From VGRW01 sp041498295 (GTDB lineage Bacteria > Myxococcota_A > UBA9160 > SZUA-336), in the NCBI GenBank assembly GCA_041498295.1, contig JBGQIB010000077.1, positions 1 through 20,663 on the forward strand: DNA of 20,663 bases, written 5' to 3'. The notes under the pieces are model-generated. The model saw only the letters and a list, made by a program, of their open reading frames with translations. It was not told the origin of the DNA and did not search any database. A program made the translations under genes and the position numbers. Positions 1-7,342 of the stretch are shown piece after piece. How positions within the stretch are numbered: the stretch's first letter is position 1; every line of letters begins with the position of its first letter.

Positions 1-1
1 C

Positions 2-1015
2 GATCGCTGCATGTGCGAGCTCGACGGCACGGAGACGAAGTCTCGTCTCGGAGCGAACGCGATCCTCGGTGTCTCGCTCGCCGCCGCGCACGCCGCGGCC
101 GCCGACGCCGGTGTGAGTCTCTACAAATGGGTTGGCGCCGGGCGCGAGCCGCTCCTGCCGCTGCCGATGATGAACGTGTTGAACGGCGGCGCGCACGCAG
201 AGAACAAGGTCGACTTCCAGGAGTTCATGCTGCTGCCGACGGGCGCGCCGACCTTTGCTGAGTGCTTGCGCATGGGCGCCGAGATTTTCCACGCACTGCG
301 CGAGGTGCTGCACGGCGCCGGCTTCGCGACCGGCGTCGGCGACGAGGGCGGCTTCGCGCCCGACCTGGACTCGAACGAAGCGGCGGTCGAGCTGCTGCTG
401 CGCGCCGTCGAGCGCGCCGGCTACCGGCCCGGCGTCGACGTACACCTCGGGCTCGACGTCGCCGCGAGCGAGTTCTTCGACGGCGAGCGCTATGTGCTCG
501 AGGGCGAGGGAATCACTCGCACGCGCGACGAGATGGTGCGCATGTATCAGGACTGGGTCTCCCGTTACCCGATCGTGTCGATCGAGGACGGCCTCGCGGA
601 GGGCGACTGGGACGGCTGGAAGGCGCTCACCGACGCGCTCGGGGGCCGCATCCAGCTCGTCGGAGACGACTTGTTCGTGACGAACGCGCGCATCCTGCGC
701 GAGGGAGTGACTCGAGGCGTCGCCAACTCCGTGCTCGTGAAAGTGAACCAGATCGGCACGCTCACGGAGACATTCGAGACGATGGTGCTGGCCGAGTCAT
801 CCGGTTACACCTGCGTGATCTCGCACCGCTCGGGCGAGACCGAGGACACCACGATCGCCGACCTCGCCGTCGGCACGGCAGCGGGACAGATCAAGACGGG
901 CTCGCTGTCGCGCTCGGACCGGGTGGCGAAATACAACCAGCTCCTGCGCATCGAGACTGAGCTCGGCACGCGCGCCCGCTTCGCGGGTCGGAGCGCGCTG
1001 CGCCGCTTGCGGTGA
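2..1015 (+). CDS. eno: Enolase (phosphopyruvate hydratase), 5'-truncated by the window edge
   Basis: Enolase interconverts 2-phosphoglycerate and phosphoenolpyruvate in glycolysis, in the cytoplasm. The reading frame is open to the left edge, so roughly the first 95 residues of a usual ~430-aa enolase are missing. Counting from the ATG at 11, the core motifs are intact: DGTETKSRLGANAILG (5-20), GDEGGFAP with catalytic E112 (110-117), metal ligands D149 (GLDVAASEF), E192 (SIEDGL) and D219 (VGDDLF), base K244 (LVKVNQIGT), SHRSGETEDT with H272/R273/S274 (271-280), and K295 (GQIKTGSLSR). The C-terminus ends soon after YNQLLRIE, as is usual. The ATG at 11 is internal and not the true start. The TGA stop is overlapped by the GTG of the next gene, so the two are probably co-transcribed. 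The identification is secure. Confidence 0.97.
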   Translation, partial: DRCMCELDGTETKSRLGANAILGVSLAAAHAAAADAGVSLYKWVGAGREPLLPLPMMNVLNGGAHAENKVDFQEFMLLPTGAPTFAECLRMGAEIFHALREVLHGAGFATGVGDEGGFAPDLDSNEAAVELLLRAVERAGYRPGVDVHLGLDVAASEFFDGERYVLEGEGITRTRDEMVRMYQDWVSRYPIVSIEDGLAEGDWDGWKALTDALGGRIQLVGDDLFVTNARILREGVTRGVANSVLVKVNQIGTLTETFETMVLAESSGYTCVISHRSGETEDTTIADLAVGTAAGQIKTGSLSRSDRVAKYNQLLRIETELGTRARFAGRSALRRLR

Positions 1016-1674
1016 GCACGACGCTCGCGCGCGGGCTCGCGCTCGTCTGGCTCGCGTTCGTCCTGCCCGGCGAGCGCGTGGTCGGCATGCTCGCGGAGTC
1101 GCGCGCGGGCCGCACGCCGCTGCGCGTCGAAGCCAAGCTCAGCGCGCGCGCCTCTTCGGCGCCCGCGCAGCTCGTGATCGAGCTGCACCCCGATCTCGGC
1201 GCGCGTATCTCGGACGACAAGGGTGGGCGCTGGCTCGTGTCGAATGGCCGGGTCACCGCGGGAACACAGCTGCCGGCGCCCGCCTGGCTGCCGGATCTCA
1301 CGCCGCTCGTGCTGAGACACGAATCCGAGCTGCGCGCCTGGCTCGCCGCGGAGGGCGTCGACCTGGAGCGCAACGAGCTCGCGCGCTGCGGCGACGACGA
1401 CTGTTGGGTGCTCGGCACGCGCCAGGCGCCCGCGCAGCTCTGGGTCGAGAAGTCGTCACTCGATCTGCGCCGCATCGTGCGCGCCCGAGCGGCGCGCACT
1501 GCCTTCGACCAGTGGCAGGAGTTCGGAAAAGTCCGTTTCCCGGCGCGCATCGAGCTCGCGGACGACTCGGGCCCGGTCGCGACGCTGTCGGTCGAGAGCG
1601 TGACCGCGATCACGCTCGGCCCGAGCGATCTGTCACCCGCGTGGATCCAGGCCTCGCCCAGCGCCCCGCGCTGA
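1012..1674 (+). CDS. Exported protein of unknown function
   Basis: This is a 220-aa protein that I do not recognise at family level. It starts at a GTG that overlaps the enolase TGA in a GTGA arrangement, which suggests translational coupling. An N-terminal hydrophobic stretch (about residues 5-19) looks like an uncleaved or weak signal sequence, so it probably acts in the periplasm. A cysteine pair (C126 and C131, in ARCGDDDCW) could form a disulfide. Residues 130-200 show the rhythm LWVEKSSLDLRRI ... FDQWQEFGKVRFPARIEL. This resembles the strands of LolA/LolB-like outer-membrane lipoprotein-sorting folds, where a periodic V-D-x-x-x-x-P-R strand is followed by a 'G...FP' strand. That resemblance is an inference from pattern only. 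It is not a LolB itself because no lipobox is present. Confidence 0.75.
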   Translation: MSTTLARGLALVWLAFVLPGERVVGMLAESRAGRTPLRVEAKLSARASSAPAQLVIELHPDLGARISDDKGGRWLVSNGRVTAGTQLPAPAWLPDLTPLVLRHESELRAWLAAEGVDLERNELARCGDDDCWVLGTRQAPAQLWVEKSSLDLRRIVRARAARTAFDQWQEFGKVRFPARIELADDSGPVATLSVESVTAITLGPSDLSPAWIQASPSAPR

Positions 1675-1715
1675 CGCTTCATCAGATTTTCTCTTCATGC
1701 GTCGGCCGAGATCGG

Positions 1716-1721
1716 TAGACT
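1716..1721 (+). promoter_or_regulatory. -10 element (TAGACT) for a probable leaderless mRNA of the RR-XRE gene
   Basis: TAGACT lies 8 nt before the GTG at 1730, so transcription would begin at or within a base or two of the start codon. No convincing -35 is seen, and no Shine-Dalgarno sequence precedes the GTG. The same arrangement recurs at 7330, 17098 and 18536-18543 in this window, which strengthens each case. Confidence 0.5.
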
Positions 1722-1729
1722 ACTGCGCC

Positions 1730-2335
1730 GTGCCACAGCGCATGAAGCTGCGCGTCCTCGTCGTGGACGACGACGAGGACATCTGTCTCTACTTGCGCGA
1801 GTTCCTGACGCGTGAGGGCTTCAAGGTCGAGACTGTCTCGAAGCCCGCGGATGCGTTGCTCGAGATCCGGCAGGGGCGACACCAAATCGTGCTGCTCGAC
1901 GTGCGCCTGCCCGGGGGCGACGGCGTCGATCTGCTGCGCCAGGTGCGCGCGATCGACTCCGACATCTGCGTGATCGTCATGACCGGCTACCCGTCAGTGC
2001 AGTCCGCCGTCGACTCGATGAAGGCCGCCGCGTTCGACTACCTGCAGAAGCCGTTCGACCTCGAGGAGCTGCGCGCCGTGATGGAGCGCGCGATCCGCGA
2101 GAAGGGCCTGATCGTCGACCTCGAGGAGCGCGTCAATCAGATGCTCGGCGCGCGCATCCGCGCACTGCGCAAGAGCCGCACGCTCACTTTGCGCCAGCTC
2201 GCCAACAAGACCGCACTCTCCGTGAGCCTCATCTCGCAGATCGAGCTCGGGAAGAGCGCGGCCTCAGTCGCGACGCTGCGCAAGCTGGCGACGGCGCTCG
2301 GCGTCTCCCTCTCCGTCCTGTTCGACGGCGTTTAG
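1730..2335 (+). CDS. Response regulator receiver fused to an XRE-type (Cro/C1) HTH domain
   Basis: This is a 201-aa regulator. The receiver domain (about 8-122) has every functional residue: acidic pocket D13-D15, phospho-acceptor D57 in LLDVRLP, T85 in VMTGY and K107 in QKPF. A short helical linker (about 123-137) leads to an HTH_3/XRE domain at 138-200 (GARIRALRKSRTLTLRQLA ... SLISQIELGK ... TLRKLATALGV). This is the form seen in SinR- and cupin-type regulators. Response regulators usually end in OmpR, LuxR, Fis or AAA outputs, so an XRE output is uncommon. I chose GTG 1730 because a -10 hexamer lies 8 nt upstream and homology begins soon after. ATG 1742 is also possible, and ATG 1697 would precede the promoter. 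The gene converges on the pseudo-histidine-kinase gene (31-nt gap), a likely functional partner. Confidence 0.93.
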   Translation: MPQRMKLRVLVVDDDEDICLYLREFLTREGFKVETVSKPADALLEIRQGRHQIVLLDVRLPGGDGVDLLRQVRAIDSDICVIVMTGYPSVQSAVDSMKAAAFDYLQKPFDLEELRAVMERAIREKGLIVDLEERVNQMLGARIRALRKSRTLTLRQLANKTALSVSLISQIELGKSAASVATLRKLATALGVSLSVLFDGV

Positions 2336-2366
2336 TCCGCGGAGCGCGCGGGCACCCTACCCACAG

Positions 2367-3116
2367 CTAGGCGACGGCGACGGCGGGATCCGCCGCCGCA
2401 TTGCGCAGCAGGATGCGCGTGACGTTGCCGTCGAGCTCCAGGCGTCCGCCCTGGCTCTCGATCAAGTGACGTGTCACGAGCAGCACGAGCGGGTCGAGCT
2501 CTGTGCCGCGGCGCCCGATCTCGATCTCGATCTGGACCGGGAAGCCGGGCGTTTTGCCATGCAGGATCTTGATCCCCACTCGACCGCCGGGGCCCGCGAG
2601 CTCCGCGCCCGACTCGAGCAATCCCCGAAACGCGCCGCGAATTCGGTCCGAGTCGACGTACACGGGCTGGCGGTTCAAGAGGCTCCACGAGGCGCCGACC
2701 GAGCCGTCGCGCAAGAGCGGAATCTGCTCCGCCGCTTCTTGCAGGAGCCCGACCGGCGAGGTCGGTGCGGCGCGCATCGGCCGCGGGCGCGAGACGAGCA
2801 TGCGCGTCTGCCAAGCGATGCGCTCGAGGCGCGTGATCGCCTCGCTCGGCGTGTCACTCGTGCGGCGCAGCAGGCGCAGCGGCTCGCGAATCGCGTCGCC
2901 GATCAGCGCGATCAAGTGCGGCGCAGTGGCGCGTTCGGCAGCGTCTTCCGCGCTCGCGTCGCGGACCGGCGTGAGCGGCTTCACCTCGGGAGGCGTCTCG
3001 CTGGCGGCGGGCTCGACCGGCGCTCGGCGTGCGCGGCGCAGCCAGAGAGCCGCCGCGCCGACGCCGAGCGCGAAGCCCAGCAGTGCGACGACTGAGGGAA
3101 CGACCACGGGATTCAA
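2367..3116 (-). CDS. Membrane-anchored degenerate histidine kinase (pseudokinase)
   Basis: This is a 249-aa protein with one N-terminal transmembrane helix (about 4-26), a basic stop-transfer (RRARR) and a P/E-rich linker. It then resembles HisKA plus HATPase. Residues 72-80 read IGDAIREPL where kinases have xSHELRTPL, so the phospho-acceptor His is replaced by D74. The N-box region (RIRGAFRGLLESGAELA, 158-174) has Ser in place of the Mg/ATP-binding Asn. The G1 DxGxG motif is absent and the G2 region is eroded, while the closing strand VTRHLIESQGGRLEL (214-228) is kept. It therefore should neither phosphorylate nor bind ATP normally. A scaffold, sensor or decoy role is an inference. It starts at TTG 3116 (GTG 3107 is the alternative), 3 nt after the stop of the 77-aa gene, so the two form an operon. 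It faces the RR-XRE gene. Confidence 0.8.
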   Translation of the reverse strand: MNPVVVPSVVALLGFALGVGAAALWLRRARRAPVEPAASETPPEVKPLTPVRDASAEDAAERATAPHLIALIGDAIREPLRLLRRTSDTPSEAITRLERIAWQTRMLVSRPRPMRAAPTSPVGLLQEAAEQIPLLRDGSVGASWSLLNRQPVYVDSDRIRGAFRGLLESGAELAGPGGRVGIKILHGKTPGFPVQIEIEIGRRGTELDPLVLLVTRHLIESQGGRLELDGNVTRILLRNAAADPAVAVA

Positions 3117-3119
3117 CGG

Positions 3120-3353
3120 CTACGCGGCCTCGATCGTTCCCACGCGTGGGACGTCGGGTGGCAAGAGGGACATCGCGATCGCGAGCGACCACGGGAGATG
3201 TCCTTCCGTGCGCGAGCCGTTCGAGTGTCGGAAGTGAATTCCCGCCTCGTCGAACCAAACCCGGATCGTCTCACCCCCTGCGTCACTGCCTGCCTCATGC
3301 CGAATCACGAGATCGAGCGGCACTCCGCTTCTGCGTGGTGCGTTGCGCTCCAT
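3120..3353 (-). CDS. Small orphan protein (77 aa), first gene of the pseudokinase operon
   Basis: I do not recognise this 77-aa soluble protein. It is charged at the N-terminus (MERNAPRRSG) and contains a compact beta-like stretch, IRVWFDEAGIHFRHSNG (30-46), then HLPWSLAIAMSLLPPDVPR. The frame stays open upstream to 3743, but that part lies antisense to the transporter gene and is low-complexity. I chose ATG 3353 because GAGG precedes it by 5 nt. An ATG pair at 3386/3389 lies inside a -10-like hexamer and is therefore less likely. It ends 3 nt before the pseudokinase start, so the two are surely co-transcribed and may work together. Confidence 0.65.
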   Translation of the reverse strand: MERNAPRRSGVPLDLVIRHEAGSDAGGETIRVWFDEAGIHFRHSNGSRTEGHLPWSLAIAMSLLPPDVPRVGTIEAA

Positions 3354-3384
3354 GACGGCCTCGAAGGGGGGAGAGTTGCTTTGC

Positions 3385-3390
3385 ATCATA
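3385..3390 (-). promoter_or_regulatory. -10 element (TATGAT) of the 77-aa/pseudokinase operon
   Basis: TATGAT matches the TATAAT consensus at five of six positions in an otherwise GC-rich gap between divergent genes. It would start transcription near 3378 and leave a leader of about 25 nt that contains the GAGG preceding ATG 3353. No clear -35 is visible. Confidence 0.45.
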
Positions 3391-3462
3391 GCGCCCGCGC
3401 GAAGTCGTGCGAGGGCTTTCGCGGGACGGCATGATCTGCGCCCGACGCGAAGAGGGGACCCC

Positions 3463-5274
3463 ATGCGACGACTCCGCACGCGAGCAGCCGCGCTCGCTCT
3501 CTCGGTTCTCGCAGTCAGCTGCGGCGGACCCAGCGAAAGAAAGTCCGGAGACGGCGCAGCGCCGGACTCTGCCGCGAACGCGGCGGCACAAGCACAGGCG
3601 GCGCACGAGCCGCCGGTGCGCGGTGACTGGCTCGTGATCCACTCCACCGCGGATCCCGAGAACTTGAACCCGCTGACGTCGAACGACGCCGGCGCAGCCT
3701 CGGTGCTCGCATGGATCTTCCCGCCGCTCATCCGCGTCGACAATCAGACGCTCGAGCTCGCACCCAGCATCGCGAAGACGCTGCCCGTGATCTCCGCCGA
3801 TCACCTCGTCTACGAATACACGCTGCGCGAGGACGTCACGTTCAGCGACGGGAAGCCGCTCACCGCCGACGACGTCGTGTTCATGCTCAAGGTCGTCCGC
3901 CACCCGCACGTGAACGCGCCCAGCCAGCGCAACTATTTCGAGTCGGTCGCGGACGCGACCGTGACGGGACCCTACACCGTTCGCATCCGGCTCTCGAAGC
4001 CGTACTTCATGAATGACTACGTGCTCGGCGGGATCTCGCCGATCCCGCGGCACTACTACGATCCCGAAAACCTGCTCGATGGAATTGGCGTCGCGGAGCT
4101 GAACCACTACGACGACCTTTCGCCCGAGAAGAAGGAGCGCGCGGAGCGCTTCGCGAAGCAGTTCAACGAGGGCTTCAATCGCAGCCCGATGGGCCCCGGT
4201 GCGTCGCTGGTCGAAAACCCGGGGCGCGACTTCGTGACCGGCGAAAAGGTCGAGCTGCGCCGCCGCCCGGAGTCCTGGGCCGCGGGCCACCCGGAGCTCG
4301 GGGATCCGTGGGTCGAGCGCATCATCTATCGCGTGCTGAACGACACCGACGCGGCGCTCGTCGCGCTGAAGGCCGGCACGGTCGACCTGATGGGGCTGCG
4401 GCCGGTGCAGTATCTGAAGCAGACCAACGATGCGAAGTTCGCCGAGCGCATCGAGAAGCACGTCGATCTCTCGGCGAGCTTCACGTACATCGGCTGGAAC
4501 CTGCGGAAGGCGATCTTCCAGGACAAGCGCGTGCGCCAGGCGCTCTCTCACTTGGTCGACAAGAAGAACATCTGCGACAAAGTGATGCTCGGCCTGGCGG
4601 ATCCGGTCGAGTCACCGATCTATCCGCGCCGGCCCGAGTACGACACGAAGCTCGCGCCCTGGCCGTTCGACCCCGCGAAGGCGAAGGCGCTGCTCAGCGA
4701 GGCGGGCTGGAGTGACTCGGACGGCGATGGCGTGCTCGACCACGACGACGGCGCGGGCGGCCGCGCGCCGCTGCGCTTCGAGATCATCTCGAACTCCGGC
4801 AACGAGGATCGCAAGAACCTCGGCCTGGTCGTGATCGACGAATTCAAGCGCGCCGGCATCGACGCGAGCTTCCGCGCGGTCGACTGGTCGATTCTCCTCG
4901 ACCGGGTCAAGCACTTCGACTACGACGCGGTGATCCTCGGCTGGACCGCGAGCGGCGCGCAGCCGCCCGATCTGTACCAGATCTGGCACTCGTCCCAGGC
5001 GGTCGAGGGCGGCTCGAACCACATCTCGTTCAAGAACGACAGAGTCGACGAGCTGCTCACCGAGTACCGCACCGAGTTCGACCCCGCCAAGCGTAAGGTG
5101 ATGTACGACGAGGTCCAGGAGATTCTCTACGAGGAGCAGCCGTACACGTTCGTGTACGCGCCGAAGTCACTGACGGCCTACGACAAGCGCTTCCGCGGAG
5201 TCACTTGGTACCCGACCGGGGGAAGCAACGAAGCCGAGTGGTGGGTGCCGACCGGGGTCCAGAAGTACCACTGA
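3463..5274 (+). CDS. Substrate-binding lipoprotein of a peptide/oligosaccharide ABC importer (SBP_bac_5)
   Basis: This is a 603-aa extracytoplasmic family-5 solute-binding protein. A basic N-terminus (MRRLRTR) and hydrophobic core lead to a lipobox-like SVLAVSC with C20, followed by a low-complexity A/E/G/S tether to about residue 52. The mature domain has the typical DPENLNPLTSNDAGA start, the FSDGKPLTADDVVF motif, and a C-terminal YDEVQEILYEEQPYTFVY block. A DxDxDG calcium-binding-like loop (D418-D426, DSDGDGVLD) lies in the second lobe, as in many family members. I chose ATG 3463 because GAGGGG lies 5 nt upstream and the signal peptide begins there; the frame is open back to 3343. The stop overlaps the permease ATG by 1 nt (TGATG). 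The ligand cannot be told from sequence. Members of this family bind peptides, nickel chelates or oligosaccharides. Confidence 0.94.
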   Translation: MRRLRTRAAALALSVLAVSCGGPSERKSGDGAAPDSAANAAAQAQAAHEPPVRGDWLVIHSTADPENLNPLTSNDAGAASVLAWIFPPLIRVDNQTLELAPSIAKTLPVISADHLVYEYTLREDVTFSDGKPLTADDVVFMLKVVRHPHVNAPSQRNYFESVADATVTGPYTVRIRLSKPYFMNDYVLGGISPIPRHYYDPENLLDGIGVAELNHYDDLSPEKKERAERFAKQFNEGFNRSPMGPGASLVENPGRDFVTGEKVELRRRPESWAAGHPELGDPWVERIIYRVLNDTDAALVALKAGTVDLMGLRPVQYLKQTNDAKFAERIEKHVDLSASFTYIGWNLRKAIFQDKRVRQALSHLVDKKNICDKVMLGLADPVESPIYPRRPEYDTKLAPWPFDPAKAKALLSEAGWSDSDGDGVLDHDDGAGGRAPLRFEIISNSGNEDRKNLGLVVIDEFKRAGIDASFRAVDWSILLDRVKHFDYDAVILGWTASGAQPPDLYQIWHSSQAVEGGSNHISFKNDRVDELLTEYRTEFDPAKRKVMYDEVQEILYEEQPYTFVYAPKSLTAYDKRFRGVTWYPTGGSNEAEWWVPTGVQKYH

Positions 5275-6320
5275 TGAGCAGCGCGATGCTCGCCTACGCC
5301 GCGCGGCGCATCGCACTGTTCGTGCCGACCTTCCTCGCGATCACCTTCATGGGCTTCACGCTCATGCACCTGGCGCCGGGTGATCCGGTGGAGATGTATC
5401 TCTCGGGCGGACTCGCGTCGGGCCAAGCGGGGATCAGCACCCAGAAGCTCGCCGACGCACAGCGGGCGAAGGCGGAGCTGCGCAAAGAGTTCGGCCTCGA
5501 TCGGCCGATTCCCATTCAGTATCTCGACTGGCTGGCGCACTTGGTGCGCGGCGACCTGGGCCGCAGCCTGAAAGATCGATTGCCCGTCTGGGAGAAGATT
5601 CGCGAACGCCTGCCGGTCACGATCGGCATCGAGGTGCTGGCGATCTTCATCACCTATCTCGTCGCTGTTCCGCTCGGCATCTACTCGGCGGTGCGGCCGG
5701 GCGGCCGCTTCGATCAGATCTCGACCGGAGTGATCTTCGCGCTCTACTCACTTCCGAGCTTCTGGGTCAGCGTCCTTCTGATCGTGTTCCTCAGCGGCGG
5801 CGACTATTTCGCATGGTTCCCGCCGGGGGGCCTGCGCTCGATCGCCGCATCGGGCGATTGGTCGCCGCTGCAGCGCGCGGGAGACCTTCTGCACCACCTC
5901 GCGCTGCCGCTATTCGTCACGACACTCGGCAGCTATACGGAGCTCTCCCGCTATCTGCGCTCGTCTCTACTCGAGAACGCCCGACAGGACTTCGTGCGCA
6001 CCGCGCGCGCGAAGGGCGTGCCCGAGCGCAGCGTCATCCTGAAACACATGCTGCGCAACTCACTGATTCCGATGGTCGTGATCCTCGCGGGCATCCTGCC
6101 GGGACTGATCAGCGGCTCGGTGATCATCGAGGGCATCTTCTCGATCCCCGGCATCGGCCAGCTCGGTTACCAGGCGACACTCGCGCGCGACTACCCGGCG
6201 TTGATGGCCGTATTCGCGGCGGGCACGGCGCTCACGCTGATCGGGATCCTGCTCGCGGACCTCGCGCTCGCGCTGGTCGATCCGCGCATCACCTTCTCGG
6301 GGGGCAGCGCGCGTGAGTGA
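5274..6320 (+). CDS. ABC transporter permease, DppB/OppB type (YejB-like)
   Basis: This is a 348-aa inner-membrane permease with about six transmembrane helices. The first is at about 8-30 (RRIALFVPTFLAITFMGFTL), followed by the family motif LAPGDPVEM. The ATPase-coupling EAA loop is present (RTARAKGVPERSVILKHMLRNSLIP), then the conserved SGSVIIEGIFSIPGIGQLG. The periplasmic stretch GGDYFAWFPPGGL resembles YejB of the microcin-C/peptide Yej system more than classic DppB. I chose ATG 5274, which overlaps the preceding stop and starts at the expected cytoplasmic N-terminus. The upstream in-frame ATG 5205 would lie inside the binding-protein gene. The 3' end overlaps the next permease by 8 nt. 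Confidence 0.94.
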   Translation: MSSAMLAYAARRIALFVPTFLAITFMGFTLMHLAPGDPVEMYLSGGLASGQAGISTQKLADAQRAKAELRKEFGLDRPIPIQYLDWLAHLVRGDLGRSLKDRLPVWEKIRERLPVTIGIEVLAIFITYLVAVPLGIYSAVRPGGRFDQISTGVIFALYSLPSFWVSVLLIVFLSGGDYFAWFPPGGLRSIAASGDWSPLQRAGDLLHHLALPLFVTTLGSYTELSRYLRSSLLENARQDFVRTARAKGVPERSVILKHMLRNSLIPMVVILAGILPGLISGSVIIEGIFSIPGIGQLGYQATLARDYPALMAVFAAGTALTLIGILLADLALALVDPRITFSGGSARE

Positions 6321-7332
6321 CTCTGGCGAGAGCGCGGCCGGACGCGTCTGGCGCGAGCTGCTGCGCCGCCGGCGCGCGGTCTTCGGGTTGTGGGTGATCG
6401 GGGCGCTCGCCGCGCTCGCGCTGACCGCGGACGGGATCGCGAGCGACAAGCCCTACTACATGGAGCTCGACGGCGAGAGTTACTTCCCGATCGCGATCGA
6501 CTACGGCGTCTGGCTCGGCGTGCGCCAGTGGCCGCCGGCGCTCGTGAATCAGCGCTTCGCGTCGCTCGCCGAGCGCGCCGAGGCCGTGTACTGGCCGCCG
6601 ATCCCGTACAGCCCGACGGTGCCCGACATCGCCGGCGACGTCTTCGAGCCGCCGTCGCACGCGCATTGGCTCGGCACCGACAGCATCGGCCGAGACGTCG
6701 CGGCGGGCATGGTGCACGGAGTGCGCGTGTCACTCTCGATCGGCCTGATCGTCGTCGCGATCCAGGCCTCGATCGGGATCGCGCTGGGCGGCCTCGCGGG
6801 TTACTACGGCGGTCTCGTGGATCTCGGGCTTTCGCGTCTGCTCGAGCTGATGCTCGGGATCCCGACGTTCTTCCTGATCCTCGTGGTCGCCGCCACCTTC
6901 CCGCCGTCGCTCTATCTCATCATGGCGATTCTCGGACTCACCGGCTGGGTCGGGATCGCGCGGCTCATCCGCGGCGAGTTCCTGAAGGTGCGCGCGATGG
7001 ACTACGTCGCGGCGGCGCGCAGCCTCGGCGCATCGGATCTGCGCATCATGTTGCGCCACGTGCTGCCGAACGCGATCGCACCGGTGCTCGTGTCGATGTC
7101 GTTCGGCGTGGCGAGCGCGATACTCACCGAGTCGGGGCTGTCGTTCCTGGGTATCGGCGTGCCGGCGCAGATCGTCACCTGGGGCTCGATCCTGTCGGTC
7201 GCGCAGTCCAACACCACCGCCTGGTGGCTCGCGGTGTTTCCCGGCGCGGCCATCTTCGTCACGGTGACTGCCTACAACCTGCTCGGCGACGCCCTGCGCG
7301 ACGCCCTGGATCCGCGCGAGCAGGGGACGTAG
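6313..7332 (+). CDS. ABC transporter permease, DppC/OppC type (YejE-like)
   Basis: This is a 339-aa second permease subunit. After the first transmembrane helix there is a long periplasmic insert containing SDKPYYMELDGESYFP and YWPPIPYSP. This is a hallmark of YejE-type permeases and is shorter in plain DppC. Next come HWLGTDSIGRDV, the EAA loop (AARSLGASDLRIMLRHVLPN) and SGLSFLGIGVPAQIVTWG. It starts at GTG 6313, overlapping the YejB-like gene by 8 nt. The gene is followed after 10 nt by the aldolase gene instead of the usual ATPase genes. The ATPases must be elsewhere, or a shared ATPase must energise this importer. Confidence 0.94.
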   Translation: MSDSGESAAGRVWRELLRRRRAVFGLWVIGALAALALTADGIASDKPYYMELDGESYFPIAIDYGVWLGVRQWPPALVNQRFASLAERAEAVYWPPIPYSPTVPDIAGDVFEPPSHAHWLGTDSIGRDVAAGMVHGVRVSLSIGLIVVAIQASIGIALGGLAGYYGGLVDLGLSRLLELMLGIPTFFLILVVAATFPPSLYLIMAILGLTGWVGIARLIRGEFLKVRAMDYVAAARSLGASDLRIMLRHVLPNAIAPVLVSMSFGVASAILTESGLSFLGIGVPAQIVTWGSILSVAQSNTTAWWLAVFPGAAIFVTVTAYNLLGDALRDALDPREQGT

Positions 7333-7335
7333 AGT
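7330..7335 (+). promoter_or_regulatory. Possible internal -10 (TAGAGT) before the aldolase gene
   Basis: TAGAGT ends 7 nt before GTG 7343, the spacing expected for a leaderless start. Its first three bases are also the permease stop codon, so the match is partly forced. No -35 or strong Shine-Dalgarno sequence is visible. Translational coupling across the 10-nt gap is an equally good explanation. Confidence 0.3.
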
Positions 7336-7342
7336 CGGACGA

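Noticed and set aside
3354..3743. N-terminal extension of the 77-aa minus-strand gene
   Set aside because: It lies antisense to the binding-protein signal and N-terminus, is low-complexity, and crosses both divergent promoters.
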